Assembly: GCF_009720145.1 (NCBI RefSeq)
Contig: NZ_CP046256.1
Span: 1-64,000 of the forward strand
Origin: Sphingobium sp. CAP-1
GTDB taxonomy: Bacteria > Pseudomonadota > Alphaproteobacteria > Sphingomonadales > Sphingomonadaceae
Reading direction: 5' to 3'
Length of the DNA stretch: 64,000 nt
Shown here: positions 1 through 8,486 of the stretch, in pieces
Numbering within the stretch: the stretch's first letter is position 1
Layout of the letters: each line of letters starts with the position of its first letter
Position numbers and translations under genes: made by a program
Notes under the pieces: model-generated
Databases searched by the model: none
What the model was told of the DNA's origin: nothing
The model's input: only the letters and a program-made list of their open reading frames with translations

Positions 1-1
1 C

Positions 2-268
2 CAAGTCGAAGTCGACACAATCGACCAGATCGAGCCGGCACTGAAGGCAGGCGCCGATCGGCTGCTCTTCGACAATATGTCGGTCGAAATGCTGCGCGAG
101 GGTGTGGCGCTGGTTGCGGGCCGCGTGCCGATCGAAGCGTCAGGTGGCGTGCGGCTCGATACCATCCGTGCGATCGCGGAAACGGGAGTTACTTACGTCT
201 CCGTCGGCCGCATTACGCAGAGCGCACCGGCTGCCGATATCGGTCTCGATTACACAATAGCGGCTTGA
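2..268 (+). CDS. nadC: C-terminal end of quinolinate phosphoribosyltransferase (cut by window edge)
   Basis: The frame is open from base 2 and gives the last 88 residues of a NadC/QPRTase protein. That enzyme joins quinolinate and PRPP to nicotinate mononucleotide in NAD synthesis. Visible are the C-terminal barrel segments VPIEASGGVRLDTI and VSVGRITQSAPAADIGLDY, nearly the same as in the complete nadC at 33559-34416. The stop TGA overlaps the ATG of the following decarboxylase fragment. In the complete cluster nadC is instead followed by a Rieske oxygenase, so gene order here is different or rearranged. The N-terminal part lies outside the window. Confidence 0.88.
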   Translation, partial: QVEVDTIDQIEPALKAGADRLLFDNMSVEMLREGVALVAGRVPIEASGGVRLDTIRAIAETGVTYVSVGRITQSAPAADIGLDYTIAA

Positions 269-1161
269 TGGTGCTGTCCGTCGAGGAAACGTTCTTCCGG
301 ATGCTGCGCAATCGCGAGTTCGATGCCGCCGAGCTTTCGATGTCATCGTATTGCGTGACTCTGGGCCGGGACAATCCAGACTTTATCGCCATCCCGGTGT
401 TCCCGTCACGTTTCTTCCGTCATTCCTGCATCTTCGTGTCGGCCAAGAGCGGCATCGAAAAACCGTCCGACCTTGTCGGCAAGCGCATCGGCGTCCCGGA
501 ATATCAGATGACCGCGCCGGTCTGGATCCGCGGTATCCTGCAGGACGAATATGGCATCGACCCGGCGTCGGTCACTTATGTCACGGGCGGCGAGGAAGAG
601 CCGGGCCGTGAGGAAAAGCTCAAACTCAATCTGCCGGACAAGTTCAAGGTTGAGCCGATCGGGCCAAACCAGACGCTGACCCGGATGTTGGCTGATGGCG
701 AGATCGACGCGCTGCACACCGCGCGTGCTCCATCGACCTTCTATTCGGAACCGCACAATGTGCGGCGCCTGTTCCCGGACTTCGTCCAGGTCGAGAAAGC
801 CTATTTCGGCAAGACGAATATCTTCCCGATCATGCACGTCGTTGCCATTCGCCGCGACATTTACGAGAAGAACCGCTGGATCGCACAGGCGCTCTACAAG
901 GCGTTCGTCCAGGCGCAGCAGCTAACCTACGAACAGCTGCGCGTCTCAGCCTCGCTCAAGACGATGCTGCCCTGGCAAATTGCCGCGGTCGAGGAAACGA
1001 TCGCGACGTTGGGCGATCAGTGGTGGCCTTACGGAATCGAGAAGAACCGCCACGTACTCGAGACCTTCACGCGCTATCATCATGAGCAGGGTCTGTCGCC
1101 GCGCCAGCTGACGATCGAGGACATGTTCGCGCCGGAGACGTTCGCGGAGTTCAAGATCTGA
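268..1161 (+). CDS. 5'-truncated 4,5-dihydroxyphthalate decarboxylase-like protein
   Basis: This 297-residue protein is closely similar to the 330-residue Pht5-like protein at 31158-32150 (shared FFRM, NREFD, SMSSYCVTLGR, IGVPEYQ, PVWIRGILQDEYG, GGEEEPGREEKL). It lacks about the first 35 residues, including the opening strand of the substrate-binding-protein fold. Its ATG overlaps the nadC stop (TGATG). Homology starts within a few codons of that ATG, which suggests a deletion fused the end of nadC to the interior of this gene. The family decarboxylates 4,5-dihydroxyphthalate to protocatechuate. Without the N-terminus activity is doubtful, but translation by coupling from nadC is possible. 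Confidence 0.75.
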   Translation: MVLSVEETFFRMLRNREFDAAELSMSSYCVTLGRDNPDFIAIPVFPSRFFRHSCIFVSAKSGIEKPSDLVGKRIGVPEYQMTAPVWIRGILQDEYGIDPASVTYVTGGEEEPGREEKLKLNLPDKFKVEPIGPNQTLTRMLADGEIDALHTARAPSTFYSEPHNVRRLFPDFVQVEKAYFGKTNIFPIMHVVAIRRDIYEKNRWIAQALYKAFVQAQQLTYEQLRVSASLKTMLPWQIAAVEETIATLGDQWWPYGIEKNRHVLETFTRYHHEQGLSPRQLTIEDMFAPETFAEFKI

Positions 1162-1289
1162 CGTGATGCAATCCGGGAAATGACGGGGCGGAGCATAAGC
1201 GGTGCGGGAGCAGCGTGGTTGTCGATGCTCCGTCTTTGCCGGGCTGCCGCAGGATACCCGGCGAGCGGCCGCTGACCGGTTGCGCCCTG

Positions 1290-1769
1290 TCAGTCCTCGG
1301 CGGGGGTGTTCGGGATAGAATCGAATTCGGCGGCGAGATTGGCTGACATGCGCGAAAGCACGTCGACGCACGTCGCAACCTCGGCCGGATCGATCCCGGC
1401 GACGGCGATGCGGTTAATGTCGATCGCATATTGCATGAGCTCCGCTTCCAGGGCTTTGCCTCGTTGGGTCAGCGTAACGCTCAACTTGCGGCGATCAACC
1501 TTGTCGCGGGTGCGCTCTACAAGCCCGTGCTGCATCATGTTGTTGATTATCGACACAGTCGTGTTTTCTGTGACGTTGGTCATGTCGCTCAGATATTTCT
1601 GGGTGACGCCGTCGCGGATCCACAGCACACGAAGGTAATACCAGAAGCCCGTCTTTAGATCGTGCTTCGCCAGCATCGCATTGAGCAGGCGATCGAACCG
1701 CCGATGGCAGCGCCGGACCTGATAACCAAGGCTCCATTCCGGATTGAGCTGGGCGGGCCTGTTGGACAA
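1290..1769 (-). CDS. MarR-family transcriptional regulator
   Basis: A 159-residue winged-helix regulator with the core LGYQVRRCHRRFDRLLN, WYYLRVLWIRDGVTQKYLSD, VTENTTVSIINNM and the wing segment VDRRKLSVTLT. It is a paralogue of the regulator at 35933-36418. I chose the TTG at 1769 because it has GGGAGA six bases upstream and because the paralogue also starts with TTG at the matching place. The frame stays open to 1913, but that extension does not look like MarR sequence. It lies convergent to the decarboxylase fragment and probably controls phthalate genes, sensing a pathway acid or CoA ester (inference). Confidence 0.85.
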   Translation of the reverse strand: MSNRPAQLNPEWSLGYQVRRCHRRFDRLLNAMLAKHDLKTGFWYYLRVLWIRDGVTQKYLSDMTNVTENTTVSIINNMMQHGLVERTRDKVDRRKLSVTLTQRGKALEAELMQYAIDINRIAVAGIDPAEVATCVDVLSRMSANLAAEFDSIPNTPAED

Positions 1770-2258
1770 ATGCACTCTCCCTGGGGCGTGTCGCCATGTT
1801 CGCCCTCCCAATGAGGCAGGGGCAACGGCTTTGATGGTGCACCTGCCCGCCAACGTCCAGTTGGATACTGACGGCAGACTGGGCCTTGCCACGCTCTGCA
1901 TCGGCGTCGGCATGGGCCTTGCGCTCGCGGTCGAACGGGTCTGAATCGTGCTTCGGTGACACCCTATCTATTCCACGCGGATTGAGCGTGGGTTCTCCGG
2001 CCCTTTGAATCCCGCCCGAACTAGGGTGGCCCTCGTGCCCTTACGTCGGTTGAATATATGGCAGTCACGACCATCAAGGCCGCCGAACGAACGCCGGAAT
2101 CTCGCCCTCGACCCGGATGAGAAACCGCGGGACCGTCAAGTCATAATCCATTAACAAGTCAACCGACCCACGCGGCTGGGGCGGTTGCCAAGAAGGAATG
2201 CACGCTGGTTTCGACATTCAACAGGCCCGATGGTTCGGGTCATGCAGGGCCGATTTCG
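1770..2258. other. Intergenic stretch between two MarR genes
   Basis: About 490 bases between the outward-reading MarR genes. I see no credible gene. An open frame continues from the 1290-1769 gene to 1913 but has no family similarity. The stretch probably holds both promoters. No clear operator palindrome was recognised. Confidence 0.5.
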
Positions 2259-2807
2259 ATGAGCGGAGATAGCGGGGAAATCAACCTGCCGTTCGACCTG
2301 AGTATCGGATATCAAATCCGACTCACGCATCGACTTATGCAAAAGCTGCTACAGCTGAAGATCGAGCAGTTCGGCGTCACCCTGGGCATGTGGTACTTCT
2401 TGCGCGTCCTGTGGGACCAGGACGGCTTAACCCAGAAGGAACTGTCCGACCTTGTTGGAACGATGGAGCCGACCACGCTTTCGGCGATCGCTTCCATGGA
2501 GCAACGGGGAATCGTTGCCCGGGTCCGCAACGCGGCGGACAAGCGGAAGATCAACATCTTCCTCACCCCTTACGGTCACGAGCTGAAAAGGAAGCTTCTG
2601 CCCATTGGCATCGAAGTTGGGGATATCGCTAAGACCGGCATTTCGCGCCGCGAAGCGGATCTCCAGATCGCCCTATTGGGCGAGCTGCAGACCAATCTAG
2701 AAGCTGCGATTCGGAGCCTCTCCCCCGAGGAGCCCGACGCGAAGCCGGGTCGGCGGCGCCGAGAGGACCGAGGGGTCGCCGGCATCACTCATGAGGCAGG
2801 CGACTGA
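2259..2807 (+). CDS. MarR-family transcriptional regulator
   Basis: A 182-residue MarR protein: DLSIGYQIRLTHRLMQKLL, then the helix-turn-helix with GLTQKELSDLVGTMEPTTLSAI, the wing DKRKINIFLTPYG, and a dimerisation helix. A charged tail (KPGRRRREDRG) extends past the family's usual end. It is more distant from the other two MarR proteins here than they are from each other. It lies immediately upstream of the duplicated esterase/hydrolase module. The TTAG-N4-CTAA palindromes before both module genes make it the likely local regulator (inference). The ATG at 2259 has only a weak ribosome site. Confidence 0.85.
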   Translation: MSGDSGEINLPFDLSIGYQIRLTHRLMQKLLQLKIEQFGVTLGMWYFLRVLWDQDGLTQKELSDLVGTMEPTTLSAIASMEQRGIVARVRNAADKRKINIFLTPYGHELKRKLLPIGIEVGDIAKTGISRREADLQIALLGELQTNLEAAIRSLSPEEPDAKPGRRRREDRGVAGITHEAGD

Positions 2808-2881
2808 TGCGATAGTGGGTGTCCTCGCCACCATGGATGCCCCACATCAATGTTGCGCGCCGATACTTACATCACTAATGG

Positions 2882-2893
2882 TTAGATAACTAA
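2882..2893. promoter_or_regulatory. Candidate operator TTAGATAACTAA before esterase, copy 1
   Basis: A TTAG-N4-CTAA dyad inside the 15-bp sequence GTTAGATAACTAAGG, which appears inverted upstream of the hydrolase at the other end of the module. A related element, TTAGGTCTCTAA, occurs at 5770-5781. Two genes sharing one dyad next to a MarR gene suggests a common MarR-type operator. Binding is inferred. Confidence 0.55.
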
Positions 2894-3064
2894 GGAACTG
2901 CACGGTGGCGGTCTGCGACGTGAAGGTTGCGTGGAGAGGTGTGCTGATGGTCAGGCCTTGCCTCCGACCGAATCGTCGTCGCTCTCCACCGCGCGGTTGA
3001 TGACTGCAATCGCTTAGGTGCGGGCCGCGTCCGGTCTGCGAGAGTATCGGGAGAGTTTGAACTT

Positions 3065-4219
3065 ATGAGTTCATCAGCCTTTAAAGGCGCGGATGTGTCC
3101 GATCGCCTGGATCGCGCGATAGACAATGCTCTCGCCGACAATCGTTTGGTGGGAACGGTCGTGATCGTCGCCCGGGGCGGCAAGATCGCCTATCGCCGCG
3201 CGGCGGGATTTGCAGACCGTGAATCGCAAAAGCCGATGCAAACGGATAGCATTTTCCGATTTGCATCGGTGACCAAACCCTTTGTCACCGCCGCCGTGAT
3301 GCGCCTGATCGAGGATGGTGTTGTGAGGCTGGACGATCCAGTGACGCGCTTCCTGCCCGACTTTCAGCCGCGCCTGTCCGATGGATCGGTTCCGGTCATC
3401 TCGATCCGCCATCTGCTCACGCACACATCGGGGCTCGGCTATCCGTTTCAGGAAGGGAGCGATGGCCATTATCGTCGCCTCGACGTCTCCGACGGGTTGG
3501 ATCAACCGGGATTGTCGCTATCCGAGAATCTTCGGCGCCTGGCTGCCGCCCCGCTTACCGCCGCACCGGGGTCGGGTTTTCGCTATTCCCTTGGCATGGA
3601 TGTGATGGGAGGGGTGGTTGAGAGCGTTACCGGTGGTTCGCTACGCGATGCTGTGCGCAAACTGGTCACGGATCCGCTGGGTATCGTCGATACCGGCTTT
3701 GCCGTTGCGGATGTTGAGCGGCTCGCGACGAATTACTTCAACAGCGAATCCGTTCCCGTCCGCATCACGGACGGCATGGTAGTGCCTCTGGATGCCTTCA
3801 ACGGGTCGCTAACGTTCGCGCCGAGCCGTATCCTGGATCCAAACTCCTATCCGTCAGGCGGGGGTGGGATGGTGGGGACTGCGGGCGACGTCCTGCACTT
3901 TCTGGAAACCATCCGGCTCGGGGGTGGTCCGATCCTGAAGCCTGAAACAGTCGAGATGATGGCGACCGATCAGCTCGGACCTCAGGCTGCGGCCTGGGGG
4001 CCGGGTTGGGGCTTCGGCTTCGGCTGGGCAGTGCTTGCAGATCCGCACGCCGTCCCGTCGCCGCAGTCTCCCGGAACGCTTCACTGGGGCGGCGGATACG
4101 GCAATAGCTGGTTCATCGATCGTGCAAACGCGCTGACGGTCGTGGCCATGACCAACACGGCCTTTGAGGGTATGTCGGGGAAGTTCGTGTCCGACATCCG
4201 GGACGCCGTCTACAACTGA
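3065..4219 (+). CDS. Beta-lactamase-fold serine hydrolase (family VIII esterase type), copy 1
   Basis: A 384-residue protein of the class C beta-lactamase/penicillin-binding-like superfamily. The nucleophile motif S68-V-T-K71 sits after FRFA. Y174-S-L fills the Y-x-N position and HWGGGYGNSW near the C-terminus replaces KTG, as in family VIII carboxylesterases. No signal peptide is apparent, so it is probably cytoplasmic. Family members hydrolyse short-chain esters and sometimes beta-lactams. Beside phthalate genes, an alkyl ester substrate is plausible (inference). The start is ATG with GGGAG upstream. It converges on the alpha/beta hydrolase, with a GC hairpin between. It is identical to 6006-7160. 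Confidence 0.88.
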   Translation: MSSSAFKGADVSDRLDRAIDNALADNRLVGTVVIVARGGKIAYRRAAGFADRESQKPMQTDSIFRFASVTKPFVTAAVMRLIEDGVVRLDDPVTRFLPDFQPRLSDGSVPVISIRHLLTHTSGLGYPFQEGSDGHYRRLDVSDGLDQPGLSLSENLRRLAAAPLTAAPGSGFRYSLGMDVMGGVVESVTGGSLRDAVRKLVTDPLGIVDTGFAVADVERLATNYFNSESVPVRITDGMVVPLDAFNGSLTFAPSRILDPNSYPSGGGGMVGTAGDVLHFLETIRLGGGPILKPETVEMMATDQLGPQAAAWGPGWGFGFGWAVLADPHAVPSPQSPGTLHWGGGYGNSWFIDRANALTVVAMTNTAFEGMSGKFVSDIRDAVYN

Positions 4220-4240
4220 TCCCCGCAAGGAATCCGCGAC

Positions 4241-4260
4241 CGGCCGGCGTAAGCCGGCCG
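4241..4260. terminator. GC hairpin between convergent genes, copy 1
   Basis: CGGCCGGC and GCCGGCCG form an 8-bp stem closed by a GTAA tetraloop, 21 bases after the esterase stop and in front of the convergent hydrolase stop. There is no T run, so it may be a weak bidirectional terminator or an mRNA 3'-end stabiliser. Confidence 0.45.
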
Positions 4261-4307
4261 CGCCGCAGCGAAAATGCGGAGGCGCCGCGTCGATCGCGGC
4301 GGCCAGA

Positions 4308-5498
4308 TCACAAATCGTTGCGGTGGCTCCAGTCGATGATCCCGTCGATACAAGCGCTGACATGTTCGGGCTGGCCCTGGTAGAAATGGGTCGCGCCCTT
4401 GATGCTCACAAATTCCTTGTTCGCAACGGTGAGCGCGTTGTGAATGATCGGATTATGGCTCGCGGGAACCGCGTCGTCCGCTTCATTCTCGATCTGCAGC
4501 ACAGGGGTCCGATGGATCTTTGTCGCGTTAACGGCAGCCTTGGAGTTGGATAGGTCGTAGGACCATTGCGACAGCCACGAGCGCAGGGTTGAGAATCGCG
4601 CCAAACCAGCGGGTCCCACGTTCACCGTGCGTGGATTGCCAAGATAGGATGCCCCCGGCGCGCGTCCATTGGGGTCGATCGTCGGATCAATCCAGCGCAC
4701 GTCGCACATCGTGCGGTGCGTGACGAAGGCGCGTTCGGTTTCGCCGTCGTTGCGACGACGGAGCGTGGCAAGCATTTCCTCGGCCCAGGCGGTAATTCTG
4801 CGATTGCGGGCCCGCTGCCTCTCGCGGAAGGCGGCGATGAAGTCAGCGGTGAATGGTGGTTTGTTCGGGCAGTCCGGACTATAGATATCGAATTCGAGAT
4901 CGCGCGTGTCCGGGTCGAATTCGTCGATGACGGAGGGGTCAAGCCATTCGGTCAGCACTTCCGCCCGGCTGAGGTGGGCGGCGATGAGGACTATTCCGTC
5001 AACCCGCTGCAGCCGCGCTGCTGTCAGGTCATAAAGGTCGCCGGCGGGCGTGTGGGTGATTGTCGGATGTTCAGACTGGGCCGCATAAAACAGCGATAGC
5101 GAGCCGCCGCCCGACCATCCCACCAGGATCACCTTTTCATAACCCAGCGACTCGCGCGCGTGGCGCACCCACTGGCCCATGTCGTAGGCGACCTTTTCCA
5201 TAATCAGCGCACTATCGTTTCTCGGGTAGCGACTCGACGCGCAAAGTACGTGCAACCCCGCATCGGCAAGCGCCTCAGGCATTGGGAGCAGCTGGACCGT
5301 GGCTGTGGGGTGCATGAACAAATAGACCGCCTTAGATGGCCGCGCTCTCTGCCGGAACAGCTGGCCTTCCAGCTCGGTCGTGCCCTCGGCGCCCGCAAAA
5401 CTGTAGGTCTCCGTCATCCCCGGTTGATCGCGGAAGCGAACGATTTCGGGAAGGCGATCCCATAGCGCCTTTGTCGGCAATCCTCTCTCCATGGCCAT
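4308..5498 (-). CDS. Alpha/beta hydrolase, copy 1
   Basis: A 396-residue alpha/beta-fold hydrolase. The nucleophile elbow is G-W-S129-G-G. The segment FMHPTA (about 61-66) is a likely oxyanion-hole strand. An acid is available in ENEADDAVP and the catalytic histidine in GATHFYQGQ near the C-terminus. About 130 residues between nucleophile and acid form an insert or cap (PDCPNKPPF, RQRARNRRITAWAEEM). No signal peptide is visible. Substrate is unknown. Pairing with an esterase and phthalate genes suggests a two-step diester/monoester hydrolysis (inference). It has its own TTAG-N4-CTAA dyad upstream. It is identical to 7249-8439. Confidence 0.85.
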   Translation of the reverse strand: MAMERGLPTKALWDRLPEIVRFRDQPGMTETYSFAGAEGTTELEGQLFRQRARPSKAVYLFMHPTATVQLLPMPEALADAGLHVLCASSRYPRNDSALIMEKVAYDMGQWVRHARESLGYEKVILVGWSGGGSLSLFYAAQSEHPTITHTPAGDLYDLTAARLQRVDGIVLIAAHLSRAEVLTEWLDPSVIDEFDPDTRDLEFDIYSPDCPNKPPFTADFIAAFRERQRARNRRITAWAEEMLATLRRRNDGETERAFVTHRTMCDVRWIDPTIDPNGRAPGASYLGNPRTVNVGPAGLARFSTLRSWLSQWSYDLSNSKAAVNATKIHRTPVLQIENEADDAVPASHNPIIHNALTVANKEFVSIKGATHFYQGQPEHVSACIDGIIDWSHRNDL

Positions 5499-5502
5499 AT
5501 CC

Positions 5503-5514
5503 TTAGTTATCTAA
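5503..5514. promoter_or_regulatory. Candidate operator TTAGTTATCTAA before hydrolase, copy 1
   Basis: Inverted copy of the dyad found upstream of the esterase, only a few bases before the hydrolase ATG at 5498. A bound repressor here would block initiation. The same factor could therefore switch both convergent genes (inference). Confidence 0.5.
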
Positions 5515-5546
5515 CTATAATTGCGTATTACCGTACTCCAGTCAAG

Positions 5547-5818
5547 GGAAGGGCTTCCCATGCGAAGGGGCGCGCACTGAGCAACCATCCCCTCCCCTGT
5601 TTGCCCAAATAGGTAGCGGTTTTCCGTTGTCCTCGGTCACGATAGGTACGTTTTTAGGGCGGTACAGCCTATAGAGCACCTCCGACGGGACCGTCGCTAT
5701 GGGCCGGAGCGACGCTGCTGGCCGGGTGCCCTGAATATGGCTTGCGTCGCGTTTCCTTTCATATATTACTTAGGTCTCTAATCATTTTTGAAAAGCCGGC
5801 TTGCGAGCACGTCCACAG
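5547..5818. other. 272-bp unique spacer between the two module copies
   Basis: The only unique sequence between the direct repeats. No gene is seen. It contains TTAGGTCTCTAA at 5770-5781, matching the TTAG-N4-CTAA operator pattern, next to an AT-rich stretch (5757-5790) that could be a promoter for copy 2. This may be the original upstream region of one copy. Confidence 0.5.
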
Positions 5819-5822
5819 ATGG

Positions 5823-5834
5823 TTAGATAACTAA
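5823..5834. promoter_or_regulatory. Candidate operator before esterase, copy 2
   Basis: TTAGATAACTAA, the repeat counterpart of 2882-2893. A second, similar dyad lies 41 bases upstream at 5770-5781, so copy 2 has two candidate sites where copy 1 has one clear site. Confidence 0.5.
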
Positions 5835-6005
5835 GGAACTGCACGGTGGCGGTCTGCGACGTGAAGGTTGCGTGGAGAGGTGTGCTGATGGTCAGGCCTT
5901 GCCTCCGACCGAATCGTCGTCGCTCTCCACCGCGCGGTTGATGACTGCAATCGCTTAGGTGCGGGCCGCGTCCGGTCTGCGAGAGTATCGGGAGAGTTTG
6001 AACTT

Positions 6006-7160
6006 ATGAGTTCATCAGCCTTTAAAGGCGCGGATGTGTCCGATCGCCTGGATCGCGCGATAGACAATGCTCTCGCCGACAATCGTTTGGTGGGAACGGT
6101 CGTGATCGTCGCCCGGGGCGGCAAGATCGCCTATCGCCGCGCGGCGGGATTTGCAGACCGTGAATCGCAAAAGCCGATGCAAACGGATAGCATTTTCCGA
6201 TTTGCATCGGTGACCAAACCCTTTGTCACCGCCGCCGTGATGCGCCTGATCGAGGATGGTGTTGTGAGGCTGGACGATCCAGTGACGCGCTTCCTGCCCG
6301 ACTTTCAGCCGCGCCTGTCCGATGGATCGGTTCCGGTCATCTCGATCCGCCATCTGCTCACGCACACATCGGGGCTCGGCTATCCGTTTCAGGAAGGGAG
6401 CGATGGCCATTATCGTCGCCTCGACGTCTCCGACGGGTTGGATCAACCGGGATTGTCGCTATCCGAGAATCTTCGGCGCCTGGCTGCCGCCCCGCTTACC
6501 GCCGCACCGGGGTCGGGTTTTCGCTATTCCCTTGGCATGGATGTGATGGGAGGGGTGGTTGAGAGCGTTACCGGTGGTTCGCTACGCGATGCTGTGCGCA
6601 AACTGGTCACGGATCCGCTGGGTATCGTCGATACCGGCTTTGCCGTTGCGGATGTTGAGCGGCTCGCGACGAATTACTTCAACAGCGAATCCGTTCCCGT
6701 CCGCATCACGGACGGCATGGTAGTGCCTCTGGATGCCTTCAACGGGTCGCTAACGTTCGCGCCGAGCCGTATCCTGGATCCAAACTCCTATCCGTCAGGC
6801 GGGGGTGGGATGGTGGGGACTGCGGGCGACGTCCTGCACTTTCTGGAAACCATCCGGCTCGGGGGTGGTCCGATCCTGAAGCCTGAAACAGTCGAGATGA
6901 TGGCGACCGATCAGCTCGGACCTCAGGCTGCGGCCTGGGGGCCGGGTTGGGGCTTCGGCTTCGGCTGGGCAGTGCTTGCAGATCCGCACGCCGTCCCGTC
7001 GCCGCAGTCTCCCGGAACGCTTCACTGGGGCGGCGGATACGGCAATAGCTGGTTCATCGATCGTGCAAACGCGCTGACGGTCGTGGCCATGACCAACACG
7101 GCCTTTGAGGGTATGTCGGGGAAGTTCGTGTCCGACATCCGGGACGCCGTCTACAACTGA
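6006..7160 (+). CDS. Beta-lactamase-fold serine hydrolase, copy 2
   Basis: Identical in sequence to the protein at 3065-4219 (S68-V-T-K71, Y174, HWGGG). The only differences are in the upstream flank before 5819, so the two copies may be expressed differently even though the enzymes are the same. Confidence 0.88.
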   Translation: MSSSAFKGADVSDRLDRAIDNALADNRLVGTVVIVARGGKIAYRRAAGFADRESQKPMQTDSIFRFASVTKPFVTAAVMRLIEDGVVRLDDPVTRFLPDFQPRLSDGSVPVISIRHLLTHTSGLGYPFQEGSDGHYRRLDVSDGLDQPGLSLSENLRRLAAAPLTAAPGSGFRYSLGMDVMGGVVESVTGGSLRDAVRKLVTDPLGIVDTGFAVADVERLATNYFNSESVPVRITDGMVVPLDAFNGSLTFAPSRILDPNSYPSGGGGMVGTAGDVLHFLETIRLGGGPILKPETVEMMATDQLGPQAAAWGPGWGFGFGWAVLADPHAVPSPQSPGTLHWGGGYGNSWFIDRANALTVVAMTNTAFEGMSGKFVSDIRDAVYN

Positions 7161-7181
7161 TCCCCGCAAGGAATCCGCGAC

Positions 7182-7201
7182 CGGCCGGCGTAAGCCGGCC
7201 G
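7182..7201. terminator. GC hairpin between convergent genes, copy 2
   Basis: Repeat counterpart of the hairpin at 4241-4260 (8-bp stem, GTAA loop, no T run). Confidence 0.45.
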
Positions 7202-7248
7202 CGCCGCAGCGAAAATGCGGAGGCGCCGCGTCGATCGCGGCGGCCAGA

Positions 7249-8439
7249 TCACAAATCGTTGCGGTGGCTCCAGTCGATGATCCCGTCGATACAAGCGCTG
7301 ACATGTTCGGGCTGGCCCTGGTAGAAATGGGTCGCGCCCTTGATGCTCACAAATTCCTTGTTCGCAACGGTGAGCGCGTTGTGAATGATCGGATTATGGC
7401 TCGCGGGAACCGCGTCGTCCGCTTCATTCTCGATCTGCAGCACAGGGGTCCGATGGATCTTTGTCGCGTTAACGGCAGCCTTGGAGTTGGATAGGTCGTA
7501 GGACCATTGCGACAGCCACGAGCGCAGGGTTGAGAATCGCGCCAAACCAGCGGGTCCCACGTTCACCGTGCGTGGATTGCCAAGATAGGATGCCCCCGGC
7601 GCGCGTCCATTGGGGTCGATCGTCGGATCAATCCAGCGCACGTCGCACATCGTGCGGTGCGTGACGAAGGCGCGTTCGGTTTCGCCGTCGTTGCGACGAC
7701 GGAGCGTGGCAAGCATTTCCTCGGCCCAGGCGGTAATTCTGCGATTGCGGGCCCGCTGCCTCTCGCGGAAGGCGGCGATGAAGTCAGCGGTGAATGGTGG
7801 TTTGTTCGGGCAGTCCGGACTATAGATATCGAATTCGAGATCGCGCGTGTCCGGGTCGAATTCGTCGATGACGGAGGGGTCAAGCCATTCGGTCAGCACT
7901 TCCGCCCGGCTGAGGTGGGCGGCGATGAGGACTATTCCGTCAACCCGCTGCAGCCGCGCTGCTGTCAGGTCATAAAGGTCGCCGGCGGGCGTGTGGGTGA
8001 TTGTCGGATGTTCAGACTGGGCCGCATAAAACAGCGATAGCGAGCCGCCGCCCGACCATCCCACCAGGATCACCTTTTCATAACCCAGCGACTCGCGCGC
8101 GTGGCGCACCCACTGGCCCATGTCGTAGGCGACCTTTTCCATAATCAGCGCACTATCGTTTCTCGGGTAGCGACTCGACGCGCAAAGTACGTGCAACCCC
8201 GCATCGGCAAGCGCCTCAGGCATTGGGAGCAGCTGGACCGTGGCTGTGGGGTGCATGAACAAATAGACCGCCTTAGATGGCCGCGCTCTCTGCCGGAACA
8301 GCTGGCCTTCCAGCTCGGTCGTGCCCTCGGCGCCCGCAAAACTGTAGGTCTCCGTCATCCCCGGTTGATCGCGGAAGCGAACGATTTCGGGAAGGCGATC
8401 CCATAGCGCCTTTGTCGGCAATCCTCTCTCCATGGCCAT
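7249..8439 (-). CDS. Alpha/beta hydrolase, copy 2
   Basis: Identical in sequence to the hydrolase at 4308-5498 (nucleophile S129 in GWSGG). Its upstream flank, beyond 48 bases of repeat, is now the IS1634-type element instead of native sequence. Its promoter may therefore be altered or supplied by the IS. Confidence 0.85.
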   Translation of the reverse strand: MAMERGLPTKALWDRLPEIVRFRDQPGMTETYSFAGAEGTTELEGQLFRQRARPSKAVYLFMHPTATVQLLPMPEALADAGLHVLCASSRYPRNDSALIMEKVAYDMGQWVRHARESLGYEKVILVGWSGGGSLSLFYAAQSEHPTITHTPAGDLYDLTAARLQRVDGIVLIAAHLSRAEVLTEWLDPSVIDEFDPDTRDLEFDIYSPDCPNKPPFTADFIAAFRERQRARNRRITAWAEEMLATLRRRNDGETERAFVTHRTMCDVRWIDPTIDPNGRAPGASYLGNPRTVNVGPAGLARFSTLRSWLSQWSYDLSNSKAAVNATKIHRTPVLQIENEADDAVPASHNPIIHNALTVANKEFVSIKGATHFYQGQPEHVSACIDGIIDWSHRNDL

Positions 8440-8443
8440 ATCC

Positions 8444-8455
8444 TTAGTTATCTAA
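8444..8455. promoter_or_regulatory. Candidate operator before hydrolase, copy 2
   Basis: TTAGTTATCTAA, the repeat counterpart of 5503-5514. Confidence 0.5.
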
Positions 8456-8486
8456 CTATAATTGCGTATTACCGTACTCCAGTCAA

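Larger units (their letters stand above)
2878..5546. repeat. 2669-bp direct repeat, copy 1 (esterase plus hydrolase module)
   Basis: Bases 2878-5546 recur at 5819-8487, offset 2941. By reading I found no difference, and both encoded proteins are identical. The flanks differ on both sides: bases before 2878 and after 5546 do not match those of copy 2. The unit contains a beta-lactamase-fold esterase (+) and an alpha/beta hydrolase (-), convergent, with the same 15-bp operator-containing sequence inverted near each end (2881-2895 and 5501-5515). Perfect identity points to recent amplification or ongoing gene conversion. Confidence 0.95.
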
